Counted from the first letter of the stretch, positions 26,569 through 35,605 are shown. The stretch: DNA of 64,000 nt from DASRHT01 sp035293765 (GCA_035293765.1 DATGMF010000074.1:62001-126000); one strand, 5' to 3'. Numbers and translations are program-made. The notes: generated by a model not told the origin, from the sequence alone.

Positions 26569-27495
26569 ATGGCAGTACCAACAGAATTCCGCGAAGAATC
26601 ACAACTCGTAAATACTAAAGGCGTTGCAGCCGGCAAAGCCTGGTTTGCAAAAGCTGTTGAGATACTACGGCAAGATCCCCGCTTCTGGTTCGCCGGGGTA
26701 TTGCTCGTATTCGTTCTTGCAGCCATCTTCGCGCCTTTCATCACCCCTTACTCGCCCTTAGAATACCACCCGAGTATTGCTACCCAGCCTCCCACCTTCG
26801 CACACTGGCTTGGCACCGACTCTCTTGGGCGCGATCAGTTGACCCGCATTATCTATGGTACGCGCATCTCTCTCTCGATTGCCCTGGCGACTATTCTGAT
26901 GGGAGGCATCTGCGGCACTATCCTGGGGGTGATGGCTGCTTACCTCAAGGGGTGGGTTGATCAGGTTATCACTATCGTTATCGATGCGATTCTCTCTTTC
27001 CCCGGCCTGGTGCTCTCGCTGGCTATCGTGACGGCTTTAGGCCCCAGCATCATTAACCTGGCGCTGGCCCTCGCCTTTGTGCGCATCCCTCTCTATGCGC
27101 GTATCGCGCGCGGTCAGGCGTTGCAGGTATCGGCTCAGGATTTTGTGACCGCGTCCCTGGTGAGCGGAACACGCACCTGGAAGATTCTCTTCCGCCATAT
27201 CCTGCCGAACATTTTCAGCCCGTTGCTGGTGCAGGCCACCATCTCTATCTCTTTCGCTATCCTTGACGAATCGGCTCTGAGTTTCATCGGTCTGGGCACG
27301 CAACCGCCAACCCCCGAGTGGGGCTCTATGATTACCGATGCCCAGACCTACCTGCGCACCGATCCCTGGATGATGCTCGGCCCTGCTCTGACCATCATCA
27401 TCGTTCTGATTAGCATGAATATCCTGGGCGATGCCGTACGCGACCTGCTCGATCCTCGCGACTCTCGCCGCACCGGTAAATCGTTAGAAGCATAG
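26569..27495 (+). CDS. ABC transporter permease, DppC type
   Basis: 308 residues. It has the N-terminal DppC-type segment (AIFAPFITPYSPLEY, HWLGTDSLGRDQLTRIIYGTRISL) and the EAA-loop stretch QDFVTASLVSGTRTWKILFRHILPN. It follows the DppB gene by 51 bp with AGGAGAA before the ATG. No ATPase gene (DppD/F) is in the cluster; transcription ends at the terminator downstream, so ATPases must be encoded elsewhere. Confidence 0.94.
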   Translation: MAVPTEFREESQLVNTKGVAAGKAWFAKAVEILRQDPRFWFAGVLLVFVLAAIFAPFITPYSPLEYHPSIATQPPTFAHWLGTDSLGRDQLTRIIYGTRISLSIALATILMGGICGTILGVMAAYLKGWVDQVITIVIDAILSFPGLVLSLAIVTALGPSIINLALALAFVRIPLYARIARGQALQVSAQDFVTASLVSGTRTWKILFRHILPNIFSPLLVQATISISFAILDESALSFIGLGTQPPTPEWGSMITDAQTYLRTDPWMMLGPALTIIIVLISMNILGDAVRDLLDPRDSRRTGKSLEA

Positions 27496-27504
27496 GTTTG
27501 ATGG

Positions 27505-27566
27505 CAATCAGCATCATACGCGAAAAGACGACGTACCTTGCCTTTTCCGTATGATGCTGATTTTTT
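27505..27566 (+). terminator. Intrinsic terminator of the peptide-ABC operon
   Basis: AATCAGCATCATACG (27506-27520) pairs with CGTATGATGCTGA-T (27548-27561), extended by AAAAG/CTTTT, and runs into six T (27561-27566). Confidence 0.9.
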
Positions 27567-27621
27567 GATTCATCCAGCTTGAGCATTCTACAAAGCTCTT
27601 ATTGCCGCTCATACTAGTATC

Positions 27622-27650
27622 TTGTTTGCTCTGCTTAAAAGCGTTATAAT
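27622..27650 (+). promoter_or_regulatory. Promoter of the TIR-WD40 gene
   Basis: TTGTTT (27622-27627), 17-bp spacer, TATAAT (27645-27650), about 50 nt upstream of the TIR-WD40 start codon. Confidence 0.65.
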
Positions 27651-27701
27651 ACCACCTACTGTATTTGGTCGATATTTTAGTCTTTAACGGAAATATAGGC
27701 T

Positions 27702-29159
27702 ATGGCGGATATCCCCCTCACTATTTTCTACTCTTATGCAGACGAAGATGAGGAACTGCGTCTGAAATTAGAGAACCATCTTAGCAACCTGCGTCGAGAA
27801 GGGATGATAGAGGAGTGGCACAGACATAAGATTGCTCCAGGAGCTCATCAAGAGCAGATCCGCAATGAACAGTTCGCCAAAGCCGCCATCATCCTCTTGC
27901 TCATCAGCCCTGACTTTTTCGCCTCTGAAGATCGCTGTGCTGAGATGCTGCAAGCCTGGGAGAGGCATATCGCCGGTGATGCCCGCGTCATTCCTATTCT
28001 ATTACGTCCGTGTGATTGGCAAAGCACGCTTATCGCCCATTTGCAATACCTGCCGCGCGATGGGAAGCCAGTAGCCCGCTGGAAAAACCGTGATGAAGCT
28101 TTGCTTGAGATTGCTCAGGGCATTCGTTCCGCAGTCGAAGAACTCCTGCACGTTCCCTCCCAGCAATCATCAAAGAGAGCAGATGCTTTTGCCAGCAATG
28201 CCACCAGCCGCGCGGGGTCATTATGCTATCGGTACGACCTTCATACGGATGGAGTTATTACGGCGGATTGGTCCCCCGATGGCACGCGCATTGCCTCAGG
28301 CGGCCTTGATGGGACGGTGCAGGTATGGGATGCCGCAACAGGTCGGCATATCCGTATCTACCGAGGTCATGCTCGTAAGCATGATTTTGTTCTCCCCATT
28401 CCCGCCGTCTACATTGTAAGATGGTCTCCTGATAGCACACGCATCGCCTCAGCAGGCAATAGCGCCTTTATACAGGTGTGGGACCCCACGAATGGGCAAA
28501 AAATAGCCATGTATGAAGGCCATTCTCGTGTATTGCCCAGCATCTTTCATATGGCATGGTCGCCTGATGGACAGCGTATCGCGTCCACCAACCTGAGTTT
28601 AAGTTTTCTTGAAGAGGCTGTGCATATCTGGAATGCGAATGATGGACGGCGATGGCTAAAAATCAATTTGCGCGATGCGCTCATCAAATCTTCCTCTCCT
28701 GGTGGAGTTGCCTGGTCGCCTGATGGCACGCATATTGCGGGCGCATGGAGTCAGACAGTACAGGTATATCAAGCGGATAGAGGGAGACGTATTCTTACAT
28801 ACAATCAACACCGAGGCTGGATCACCACCGTGAACTGGTCGCCCGATGGCAAATACCTTGCCTCGGCTGAAGTGCGGGCAATCCATGTCTGGGATGCAAC
28901 AACAGGAACGCCACTTGGCGCTTACGTGGCTCACAATCGCCCGATACGAAATTTTGCCTGGTCTCCTGATGGCAGATACATTGCCTCGGCCAGCGAGGAC
29001 AATACCGTGCATATCTGGGAGCCAACCACCGGCAAACAGTTGTTCATCTACCGCGGACATTCACACTACGTCACCGCCGTGGCCTGGTCGCCCGATAGCA
29101 CGCGTATCGCCTCAGCCAGCCTGGATAAGACCGTTCATGTCTGGCTTGCCGTTACGTAA
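27702..29159 (+). CDS. TIR domain-WD40 repeat protein
   Basis: 485 residues. N-terminal TIR-like domain (~5-140; TIFYSYADEDEELRLKLENHL, IILLLISPDFFASEDRCAEM with a candidate catalytic Glu, VIPILLRPCDW). Then a seven-bladed WD40 propeller (~185-485) whose blades carry WSPDGTRIAS and VxVWDxxTG. In bacteria TIR domains are NADases or signalling modules, and WD40 propellers act as recognition platforms. Fusion proteins of this kind occur in multicellular bacteria and may act in immunity or regulated cell death; that role is inferred. It stands alone with its own promoter. Confidence 0.9.
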   Translation: MADIPLTIFYSYADEDEELRLKLENHLSNLRREGMIEEWHRHKIAPGAHQEQIRNEQFAKAAIILLLISPDFFASEDRCAEMLQAWERHIAGDARVIPILLRPCDWQSTLIAHLQYLPRDGKPVARWKNRDEALLEIAQGIRSAVEELLHVPSQQSSKRADAFASNATSRAGSLCYRYDLHTDGVITADWSPDGTRIASGGLDGTVQVWDAATGRHIRIYRGHARKHDFVLPIPAVYIVRWSPDSTRIASAGNSAFIQVWDPTNGQKIAMYEGHSRVLPSIFHMAWSPDGQRIASTNLSLSFLEEAVHIWNANDGRRWLKINLRDALIKSSSPGGVAWSPDGTHIAGAWSQTVQVYQADRGRRILTYNQHRGWITTVNWSPDGKYLASAEVRAIHVWDATTGTPLGAYVAHNRPIRNFAWSPDGRYIASASEDNTVHIWEPTTGKQLFIYRGHSHYVTAVAWSPDSTRIASASLDKTVHVWLAVT

Positions 29160-29202
29160 GCCATGCAGCCCTGTTCACCTGCACAGCCCTGGTTTTCACG
29201 CA

Positions 29203-29895
29203 TCAATAATTAAACAGCTCAACCTGATATGTGGCATTGGTGAAGTCACAATCCAGAGTGAGCTGTACGGTATATTGCACACCATGCTTTGGCAGCGATG
29301 AGAAGGTTGCGGTCCTGGGAAGGAGTTGTCCCGCATTAATTGTAATGTCTTCGCTAAAAGTACCGCCATCGGCTCTAAGAGCATTGGCAAGAGGATCTTC
29401 TAAAGACAGGCCGCCTCTCATATCAGAGCATGTCGAGCCATTATTGGTGATCGAGAAGTTCCAGAGCATGGTTTGATTTGAGCTATTAATCACAATGTTG
29501 TTCAGCACGACATCAAGCTTTCTATCGCAATCAGTGACGCAAATAAATTGATGTTGTGTTGTGGCCGAGGTCAATGGTGCTGTTTGAACTGGGGGAGATG
29601 CTACTACTGTGGGCACAAGGGGAGGCGTTGCGGTATCGGTGGCGACAGCCTGCGGGGTCGCGATAGTTGTGGCCTGGGAGGTCGCGGCGACCCTATTATT
29701 ACCTGGTACAATCGTGGATGCTGAAGGGCGGTTCAATAACAAGTAAATGGTCGTGGAAGCAAAAACTAGCGCGACGAGTACAGCTATAATTGCAGTGATT
29801 GTCCAGCGTTGCCGGCGCCAGAAGCTGCGAGAACGCAGTTTGCCGCCCTCTTCTATCTCATCTTTAGCCAGCCATATTTTGTCATCATGCTTCAT
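29203..29895 (-). CDS. Membrane-anchored protein of unknown function
   Basis: 230 residues: cytosolic tail (~1-32), one membrane span (~33-55, ITAIIAVLVALVFASTTIYLLL), a Thr/Ala/Pro-rich stalk (~58-115) and an outer domain (~116-230) with four cysteines (CVTDCDRK, NGSTCSDM, LDCDF), likely disulfide-bonded. The domain may be immunoglobulin-like (DUF4352-like pattern of NIVINSSNQTMLWNFSITNNG), but I do not recognise it with certainty. Convergent with the TIR-WD40 gene, 43 bp apart. Confidence 0.7.
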   Translation of the reverse strand: MKHDDKIWLAKDEIEEGGKLRSRSFWRRQRWTITAIIAVLVALVFASTTIYLLLNRPSASTIVPGNNRVAATSQATTIATPQAVATDTATPPLVPTVVASPPVQTAPLTSATTQHQFICVTDCDRKLDVVLNNIVINSSNQTMLWNFSITNNGSTCSDMRGGLSLEDPLANALRADGGTFSEDITINAGQLLPRTATFSSLPKHGVQYTVQLTLDCDFTNATYQVELFNY

Positions 29896-30046
29896 GCAAC
29901 AACTCCTGATAATCGTTTAGCACGCCTATACGTAGATATACCTATCGCACAGTATTCTACTCTACTTCACGAAGAATGTCTATTAGCATAGCAGCATGTA
30001 CTATCGAGTTGCATCATGCCGCTTTTATTGAGAAAAATGGCAGCAT

Positions 30047-30076
30047 AAGCACCCACTCAAATTTGAGTGGGTGCTT
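30047..30076. terminator. 30-bp perfect palindrome
   Basis: AAGCACCCACTCAAA followed by its exact reverse complement. It lies 20 bp after the end of the MBL-fold gene (minus strand). Terminator hairpin is the simplest reading, although no T-run follows directly; a protein-binding site is the alternative. Confidence 0.55.
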
Positions 30077-30095
30077 GCACGAGTAGAAAAGGTGG

Positions 30096-30944
30096 CTATA
30101 TCGTCACCCACCCGGTCCCCGACTCGGTGCGTGTCATCCGTCCAACCGGCATATGCGCGGCCACCAGCACCGCCTCCTCGTTCAACGCCCTCTGCTCCAG
30201 CGCCCGGCGGCTGGCGAGATTGGCCTCTTCGTGCGCCCAGGAGGCCATCCAGTCGGGATGTTCCACCTCAACCGCGTGATGATACAGGTCACCCAGGCAG
30301 TAGAGCGTCTGCCCATCTACATGCACCCGCACAATCTGGTGCCCGGGCGATTCGCCAGGCGCTGCGATGATCTGCACCTCGGGCAGCAGGTCACGATTGC
30401 CATCGACCAGCTCTAAGAGACCGGAGCGTTCCAGCAAACCCAGCGTGCGACTATTCGCGCTGGTCGCATCTTGTAGCGATTGCTGAAATTCGCGCTGCTC
30501 CCAGTCTCTACGCCCAAGATAGCAGCGAGCATTGGGAAAACTCGGCACAGGCTGGCCTTCGCGCTCAATGGTCACTCCAGAATAATGATCGTAGTGCGCG
30601 TGCGTGATGATCAGGTGAGTGATGCTTTCAGGTGCAATCCCATGAGCTTGCAGTTGCGCCATCAAATCGGGCGGCGGCTGGTAGTCCGGGGGGAGATAGG
30701 GCGAACCCGGAGGGAAAGAGAGCAGGTAGCTGCCAGCATCAACCAGAACCGAGGCTTGCGGCAAGGCAATATGAACGCACTGGCTTCCAAAGGGGAGAGG
30801 CTGCTCAAATACTGCTGCATAATCTGGTCGCCACTTGCTCTCCGGCACATTCATCGCCGCTGATAGCGGGAAGAGGATATCGCCAACATTGATTACCGTC
30901 ACTTTTGCCGAACCCAGAGGCAATGTTCGTACATAATCTGTCAT
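30096..30944 (-). CDS. MBL-fold metallo-hydrolase
   Basis: About 282 residues with the metallo-beta-lactamase zinc motif THAHYDH (~120), a downstream His in GESPGHQ and Asp in CLGDLYH, and a final His in AAHMP. This is the pattern of AHL-lactonase/glyoxalase-II-like hydrolases. The substrate is unknown. Start at MTDYVRTLP (30944), preceded by GAAAGG; an upstream in-frame start is in a dispersed repeat. Confidence 0.87.
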   Translation of the reverse strand: MTDYVRTLPLGSAKVTVINVGDILFPLSAAMNVPESKWRPDYAAVFEQPLPFGSQCVHIALPQASVLVDAGSYLLSFPPGSPYLPPDYQPPPDLMAQLQAHGIAPESITHLIITHAHYDHYSGVTIEREGQPVPSFPNARCYLGRRDWEQREFQQSLQDATSANSRTLGLLERSGLLELVDGNRDLLPEVQIIAAPGESPGHQIVRVHVDGQTLYCLGDLYHHAVEVEHPDWMASWAHEEANLASRRALEQRALNEEAVLVAAHMPVGRMTRTESGTGWVTI

Positions 30945-30976
30945 GCTTCTGTAACCTTTCGCCACACAATAAACGT

Positions 30977-31022
30977 AGGGGGCAACTCCCACGATGAATC
31001 GGGGAGCTACCGGTTGCCCTGC
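30977..31022. repeat. Dispersed repeat copy
   Basis: GTAGGGGGCAACTCCCACGA-type sequence followed by GAATCGGGGAGCTACCGG and TTGCCCTG. Nearly the same sequence lies at 35643-35697 and, reverse-oriented, at 44700-44757 inside menD. Confidence 0.75.
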
Positions 31023-31138
31023 TGCTGTTCGATACGCTGTCCATTATATGCTATTTCTCCACTATTGCGCTTAAAATTCGCCTCGGTGCACCTTGTGGAG
31101 AAGAGAAAGACGCGGATAGCAAAATTTGTTTGTAAATA

Positions 31139-31168
31139 TTGGAAAGATTTTCTGTGGCGTGGTACACT
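31139..31168 (+). promoter_or_regulatory. Candidate promoter of the purA tandem
   Basis: TTGGAA (31139-31144), 18-bp spacer, TACACT (31163-31168), about 45 nt upstream of the first purA start codon. Confidence 0.4.
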
Positions 31169-31216
31169 CCACTTTAGAGGTAATCATCGCAAAATCAGGA
31201 CAGGTGTAGGAGCATA

Positions 31217-32566
31217 ATGAGCATCGAAATTGTTGTAGGCATTAACTGGGGAGACGAGGGTAAGGGGCGCATGGTCGATTACTTAGCCCAGCAAGCGGAT
31301 GTTGTTGTCCGCTATCAGGGGGGCAACAACGCAGGCCATACGGTGGTGAACGAAAGAGGCACCTTCAAGTTGCACCTCATTCCATCCGGCGTCTTTAATC
31401 CTGCCGTTACCAACATTCTTGGCCCCGGCACCGTTATCGACATAGAGGCATTAGCCAAAGAAATCCTCGACCTCCAGGGCAGGGGCATCTCCCCGATTAA
31501 CCTCAAAGTTTCGGATCGTGCGACCATCTGTTTCCCCTTCCACTGGCACGAGGATGCGTGGGAAGAGGAGCGCCTGGAACACGGCGGTCAGCTCCCCTTC
31601 GGTTCCACCAAAAGAGGGATCGCACCCGCTTACGGGGATCGCGCCATGAAGAAGGGCATTCAGATTGGAGAACTACTACACCCGGCATGGCTAAAAGAAC
31701 GCTTGCAGCAGATTGTAGAGTGGAAGAATCTTGTCGCCAGAGGTGTCTACGGCAAAGAGCATGGCGTCTCCTTCGAGGAAACCTGGGATTGGGTAACTAC
31801 CTATGGCAACCAGATCAAACATCTGATCTGCGATACAACCGTATTGCTCGAAGAGGCCGCTTGTGCAAACAAGCGCATCGTATTCGAGGCCCAGCTTGGC
31901 AGTTTACGCGACGTCTACTTTGGCATCTATCCTTATACAACCTCCTCTTCCGCTCTGTCTTCCTTCGCTCCCATCGGCGGTGGGCTTTTTGGCCGAGCGC
32001 CTGATCGCGTGCTCGGCGTGATGAAAGCCTTTGCCACCTGCGTTGGCGAAGGGCCGTTTGTGACCGAGATCCAGGAAGCCAACGTTGCGCAGGAGCTGCG
32101 AGAGGTTGCGGAAGAATATGGCGCAGCGACGGGGCGACCGCGCCGCATCGGCCACTTTGATGCGCTGGCCTCTCGCTACGGCGCTTATGTCCAGGGGGCG
32201 ACAGAGATTGCCCTGACCAAGCTCGATAGCCTGAGTGGCCGCCAGACCCTGCTCATTTGCACTCATTACGAGGTTGATGACCAGAGCTCTGGAGGGACCA
32301 GCTTCAGCGCGTCCAACGTTGTTAGTCGGACAATTACAGAGTTTCCCATCAATGCAGTTCTTGAACGGTGCCGCCCTGTCTATAAGGAAATGGAGGGATG
32401 GCAGGAGAATATCTCCCATATCCGCACCTTTAGCGAACTGCCCGAGGCCGCGCAAGCGTACGTCCTGGAGATTGAACGCCTCATAGATCGTCCAATTCGC
32501 TATGTATCCGTGGGCGCAGCACGGGACTGTCTGATTGACCGCGGCACTTCGACTCCGCGTTGCTGA
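31217..32566 (+). CDS. purA: Adenylosuccinate synthetase, copy 1
   Basis: 449 residues. GTP-dependent ligation of aspartate to IMP, the first committed step to AMP. Catalytic residues are present: Asp13 and Lys16 in NWGDEGKG, His41 in GGNNAGHTVV, an IMP loop GSTKRGIAPAY, a TKLD guanine-binding motif and an aspartate loop GAATGRPRR. The Gln224 region is altered (FEAQLGSLRDV for FEGAQGTLLDI), so it is diverged from textbook PurA but plausibly active. A second, more diverged paralog follows 58 bp later. GTGTAGGAG precedes the start. Confidence 0.88.
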   Translation: MSIEIVVGINWGDEGKGRMVDYLAQQADVVVRYQGGNNAGHTVVNERGTFKLHLIPSGVFNPAVTNILGPGTVIDIEALAKEILDLQGRGISPINLKVSDRATICFPFHWHEDAWEEERLEHGGQLPFGSTKRGIAPAYGDRAMKKGIQIGELLHPAWLKERLQQIVEWKNLVARGVYGKEHGVSFEETWDWVTTYGNQIKHLICDTTVLLEEAACANKRIVFEAQLGSLRDVYFGIYPYTTSSSALSSFAPIGGGLFGRAPDRVLGVMKAFATCVGEGPFVTEIQEANVAQELREVAEEYGAATGRPRRIGHFDALASRYGAYVQGATEIALTKLDSLSGRQTLLICTHYEVDDQSSGGTSFSASNVVSRTITEFPINAVLERCRPVYKEMEGWQENISHIRTFSELPEAAQAYVLEIERLIDRPIRYVSVGAARDCLIDRGTSTPRC

Positions 32567-32594
32567 GCGCTCCCACAATGAATCGGGGAGCTAT
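32566..32594. repeat. Fragment of the dispersed repeat between the purA copies
   Basis: CTCCCACAATGAATCGGGGA followed by GCTA matches the centre of the repeat at 30977-31022. It fills much of the 58-bp gap between the two purA paralogs. Confidence 0.6.
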
Positions 32595-32624
32595 AGGCAT
32601 CTTAATCCTGGAAGGGAAATTTTT

Positions 32625-33920
32625 ATGACGGTAGTTGCAGTTATGGGCGCACAATGGGGCAACGAAGGCAAAGGAAAGGTTGTAGATGAGCTGGCAACAT
32701 GGGCGGACTATGTTGTGCGCTATCAAGGCGGTAGCGACGCCGGTCATCGTGTCGTCCATGAGAAAGGCGAGTTTATTTTTCGTCTGGTCCCCTCCGGTAT
32801 TCTTACCTCCAGTACTACCTGCATTATCGGCAATGGCGTCGTCATAGATCCTAAAAGGCTGCTCACCGAAATAAGCGAACTCCAGCGGCTCGGCGTCGAT
32901 CTTTCTCACCTCTATATCAGCAAGCACGCCCATGTGATTATGCCCTACCATGTGCTGCTGGACCGCCTCAAGGAGGATATGCGCGATAGCGATAAGATTG
33001 ATAGTATGCAATGGGGCATCAATCCGGCCTACGTCGATAAACATGCTCGCATCGGTATCCGTATGATCGACCTGCTGGATGTTGACCTGTTCCGCGCGAA
33101 ACTGGCGACTATTCTGCAACAAAAAAATCGCATGATTACTCAGATCTACGGCCAGCCTCCCCTCTCGCTTGAAGAAATTCACGGTGAGTATTTCAGCTTA
33201 GGACAGCGTCTCCGCCCCTACATCACCGATACGGAGGCGATGTTGCAGGATGCCCTTTTTGAGCAAAAAGCCATCCTCCTGGAGGGATCGCTGGGGGCGC
33301 TGCTCGATATCGATATCAGCAAACACCCATTGGGCACTGCCGCGACAACAGCCGCCAGCGGGGCAGGGCTACCGCCGCGCACGGTGGATTATGTCATTGG
33401 CGTGTACAAGGCATATATGACGCGCGCGGGCAGCGGGCCGCTGCCGACGGAAATCTTTGACGCTACCTGCGACCAATTATGCAGCAAGGGCTATGAATAC
33501 GATCTGGAGGGCGGCCAGAAGCTGCGCTGCGGCTGGTTTGATGCCGTTGTGGGCCGCTTCGTCGCTCAATTCAATCGTCTGGATACCGCGATTATCACCA
33601 AGCTTGATGTGTTCGATACCTTCCCCACCATCAAAATTTGTACCGCCTACCATCTCCACGGGAAAACCGTTCACAGCCTGCCCGCCAATTTAAACGATCT
33701 TTCCGCCTGTGAGCCGGTGTATGAAGAGATCAAAGGATGGCAGTGCAGCACCACCAATATCTCGTGTTACGCCGAACTTCCGGCGGAGGCCAAACATTAC
33801 CTCAAGCGCCTGGAAGAACTGCTAGAGATCCCCATCGCCTTCATTTCGGTAAACCCGCAACGTGGCGGCACGATCCTGGTGAAAGATATACTCAACCTGC
33901 AACGCGCGAAATTACCGTAG
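32625..33920 (+). CDS. Adenylosuccinate synthetase-like paralog lacking Asp13
   Basis: 431 residues from the ATG at 32625, supported by GGAAGGG upstream. It aligns with PurA throughout, but key residues differ: catalytic Asp13 is Asn (QWGNEGKGK), the 38-42 loop is GGSDAGHR (His41 kept), the IMP loop GTTGRGIGPAY is replaced by DSMQWGINPAY, and the aspartate-binding loop TTGRRRR is replaced by EGGQKLRCG. The GTP-side motif TKLD and the Arg143 region (KHARIG) are kept. It may be a PurA relative with another substrate (phage PurZ also replaces Asp13, by Ser) or a regulatory partner for copy 1. A canonical role is unlikely. Confidence 0.8.
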   Translation: MTVVAVMGAQWGNEGKGKVVDELATWADYVVRYQGGSDAGHRVVHEKGEFIFRLVPSGILTSSTTCIIGNGVVIDPKRLLTEISELQRLGVDLSHLYISKHAHVIMPYHVLLDRLKEDMRDSDKIDSMQWGINPAYVDKHARIGIRMIDLLDVDLFRAKLATILQQKNRMITQIYGQPPLSLEEIHGEYFSLGQRLRPYITDTEAMLQDALFEQKAILLEGSLGALLDIDISKHPLGTAATTAASGAGLPPRTVDYVIGVYKAYMTRAGSGPLPTEIFDATCDQLCSKGYEYDLEGGQKLRCGWFDAVVGRFVAQFNRLDTAIITKLDVFDTFPTIKICTAYHLHGKTVHSLPANLNDLSACEPVYEEIKGWQCSTTNISCYAELPAEAKHYLKRLEELLEIPIAFISVNPQRGGTILVKDILNLQRAKLP

Positions 33921-33934
33921 GGTTGATCGTGTCC

Positions 33935-33985
33935 CGGTAGAGGGGGGCAACGCTGCAAGTCGAGGCAGGGCAACCGCTTGACTTT
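33935..33985. repeat. Dispersed repeat fragment after the purA tandem
   Basis: CGGTAGAGGGGGGCAACGCT ... GCAGGGCAACCGCTTGAC followed by seven T. It shares the GGGGCAAC and AGGGCAACCGC words of the family and may double as a weak terminator. The rest of 33986-34215 shows nothing recognised. Confidence 0.5.
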
Positions 33986-34215
33986 TTTTATGTCACATGG
34001 TACAGTTGCGCCATAAAAATAGCTCTTCCTTCAACGAAATTTGGTTCGGTCAATGTTCAGTGTGACAACCTATCAAACAAGTCTTCTGGCGTATTCCCTT
34101 GATATAAAGGTCGGACCTGTGACGTAAGCCAATTCTTCAGCATAGCTTCGCCTGGACTATGGGCACCAGGCATCTTTTAAGTACTTATTGATGAATTTTA
34201 AGGAGTGAAGCATTT

Positions 34216-35016
34216 ATGGCACAACCAATGCGTGTATTGCAACAACAACAGCCGTCGCCGGAGGCGCAGCAGCTTGCCGCCACCTATCAGCTAGGCACAC
34301 CACAGGTCGAGTATAAGGTGGGCTTCAAGAAGGTAAGGACGATCATCGCAGTTATCATATGCATCATCCTGGGGGGAGTGTTTGGAGCTGCCGCCGTGAG
34401 TTCTTCTGAGACGCAGTTCATTTTCTCCATTCTTAGCGTGGCCTTCACCGCTATAGCTCTCTACTATATTTTCACGCCGGTGATCTATCGCTCGTGGCAC
34501 GTCTACGTTTGCAGCGATGGCTTTATCTCCACACGAGGCGACAAGGTTGAGCCGTTCCGCTGGGATCAGATCGAGGCCATGTGGAGGTCAGTCACGAAGC
34601 ACTACACCAACGGCATCTATACCGGCACCACCCATGTCTACACGGTGCGTAGTAGCGATGGTCGTCAGGTAGTTTTCAACGATAGGTTTAGCAACGTTGA
34701 GCAACTGGGCGACACCATCAGCCGCCAGGTTACCAATCGTCTGTTGCCACAGGTCATCCAAGCCTATCAAGCGGGCAACACTATCACTTTTGGCCCGCTG
34801 AGCATCAGCAAGCAGGGCGTCAGCAACGGCAAAGAGTTGCTGCCGTGGAGCCAGATCAAAGAGATGGGCGTGAATCGGGGCGTGGTCACGGTGAGAAAAG
34901 AGGGCAAGTGGTTGAGCTGGTCCTCGGTGATGGCGGCCAAAGTGCCCAACATCTTCGTCTTTATGGCTCTGGTCAACTACGTTCTAAATTCAGTATCCTC
35001 AGGCGGATCGAGCTAG
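34216..35016 (+). CDS. DUF6585-type membrane protein
   Basis: 266 residues. A Gln/Ala-rich N-terminus (~1-40), two membrane segments (~43-62 and ~70-92), then a domain with PH-like beta strands (YVCSDGFISTRGDKVEPFRWDQIEAMWR, and a second similar half ITFGPLSISKQGVSNGKELLPWSQIKEMGV). This two-half layout resembles the DUF6585 proteins of unknown role. It stands alone, preceded by AAGGAG. Confidence 0.7.
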   Translation: MAQPMRVLQQQQPSPEAQQLAATYQLGTPQVEYKVGFKKVRTIIAVIICIILGGVFGAAAVSSSETQFIFSILSVAFTAIALYYIFTPVIYRSWHVYVCSDGFISTRGDKVEPFRWDQIEAMWRSVTKHYTNGIYTGTTHVYTVRSSDGRQVVFNDRFSNVEQLGDTISRQVTNRLLPQVIQAYQAGNTITFGPLSISKQGVSNGKELLPWSQIKEMGVNRGVVTVRKEGKWLSWSSVMAAKVPNIFVFMALVNYVLNSVSSGGSS

Positions 35017-35092
35017 CCATGCCCTCTCGCCCCCTTTGATGGATACTATACCTGCCATATCTGAGGACGTCACGTAGCAATGCATTAAGAAG

Positions 35093-35142
35093 TCCGCCCC
35101 AGGTTCATCAAAGAGAGGGGAGATTGATGAACCTGGGGCGGA
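35093..35142. terminator. Convergent 18-bp hairpin
   Basis: TCCGCCCCAGGTTCATCA (35093-35110) pairs perfectly with TGATGAACCTGGGGCGGA (35125-35142). It lies between the convergent DUF6585 gene and the small membrane-protein gene. Confidence 0.7.
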
Positions 35143-35161
35143 TCATGCTGGAGCCACACGG

Positions 35162-35605
35162 TCAGATTTGATCTAGCGCCGGTACTCTGAACGCCTCTCG
35201 CACATCACGATCAGCCAGGAAGTATACCAGGATCACCACGGGAAGGATCATGTTGATCAGAAAGCTCGTCCAGCTAAAGTACCCCTGTGACCAGCTAACA
35301 ATGGCGAGCACGAGATTCAAAATTTCGATGACTATGACCGCCAGGTAGGCCCAACGCTGCAGCGTCCACAGTCCCCAGGCGAAGAAGAGTTGGAGCAGCC
35401 CGATGATTAAGCCAAACAAACCATACCAGATGGCCCATCCACGGAGGTATCCAGGAAGATGAAATCCAAAAACGCCAACGCCGAAGAACCATGAGAAGGC
35501 CGAGATCAGAGTAAAGATACCGGCTATCGCAACCAGCACAGCGATAATGGTCACTCCGAGAGGGCGCTTGCGTGTAACATCCGCCATCATGTTATCTATA
35601 TCCAT
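35162..35605 (-). CDS. Four-span membrane protein of unknown function
   Basis: 147 residues with four hydrophobic segments (~16-38, ~55-78, ~85-107, ~112-132). The first helix follows KRPLGVTIIAVLVAIAG, a start seen in small DUF2127-like or DUF7144-like membrane proteins. No catalytic motif. GAGG precedes the ATG region. Confidence 0.7.
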   Translation of the reverse strand: MDIDNMMADVTRKRPLGVTIIAVLVAIAGIFTLISAFSWFFGVGVFGFHLPGYLRGWAIWYGLFGLIIGLLQLFFAWGLWTLQRWAYLAVIVIEILNLVLAIVSWSQGYFSWTSFLINMILPVVILVYFLADRDVREAFRVPALDQI

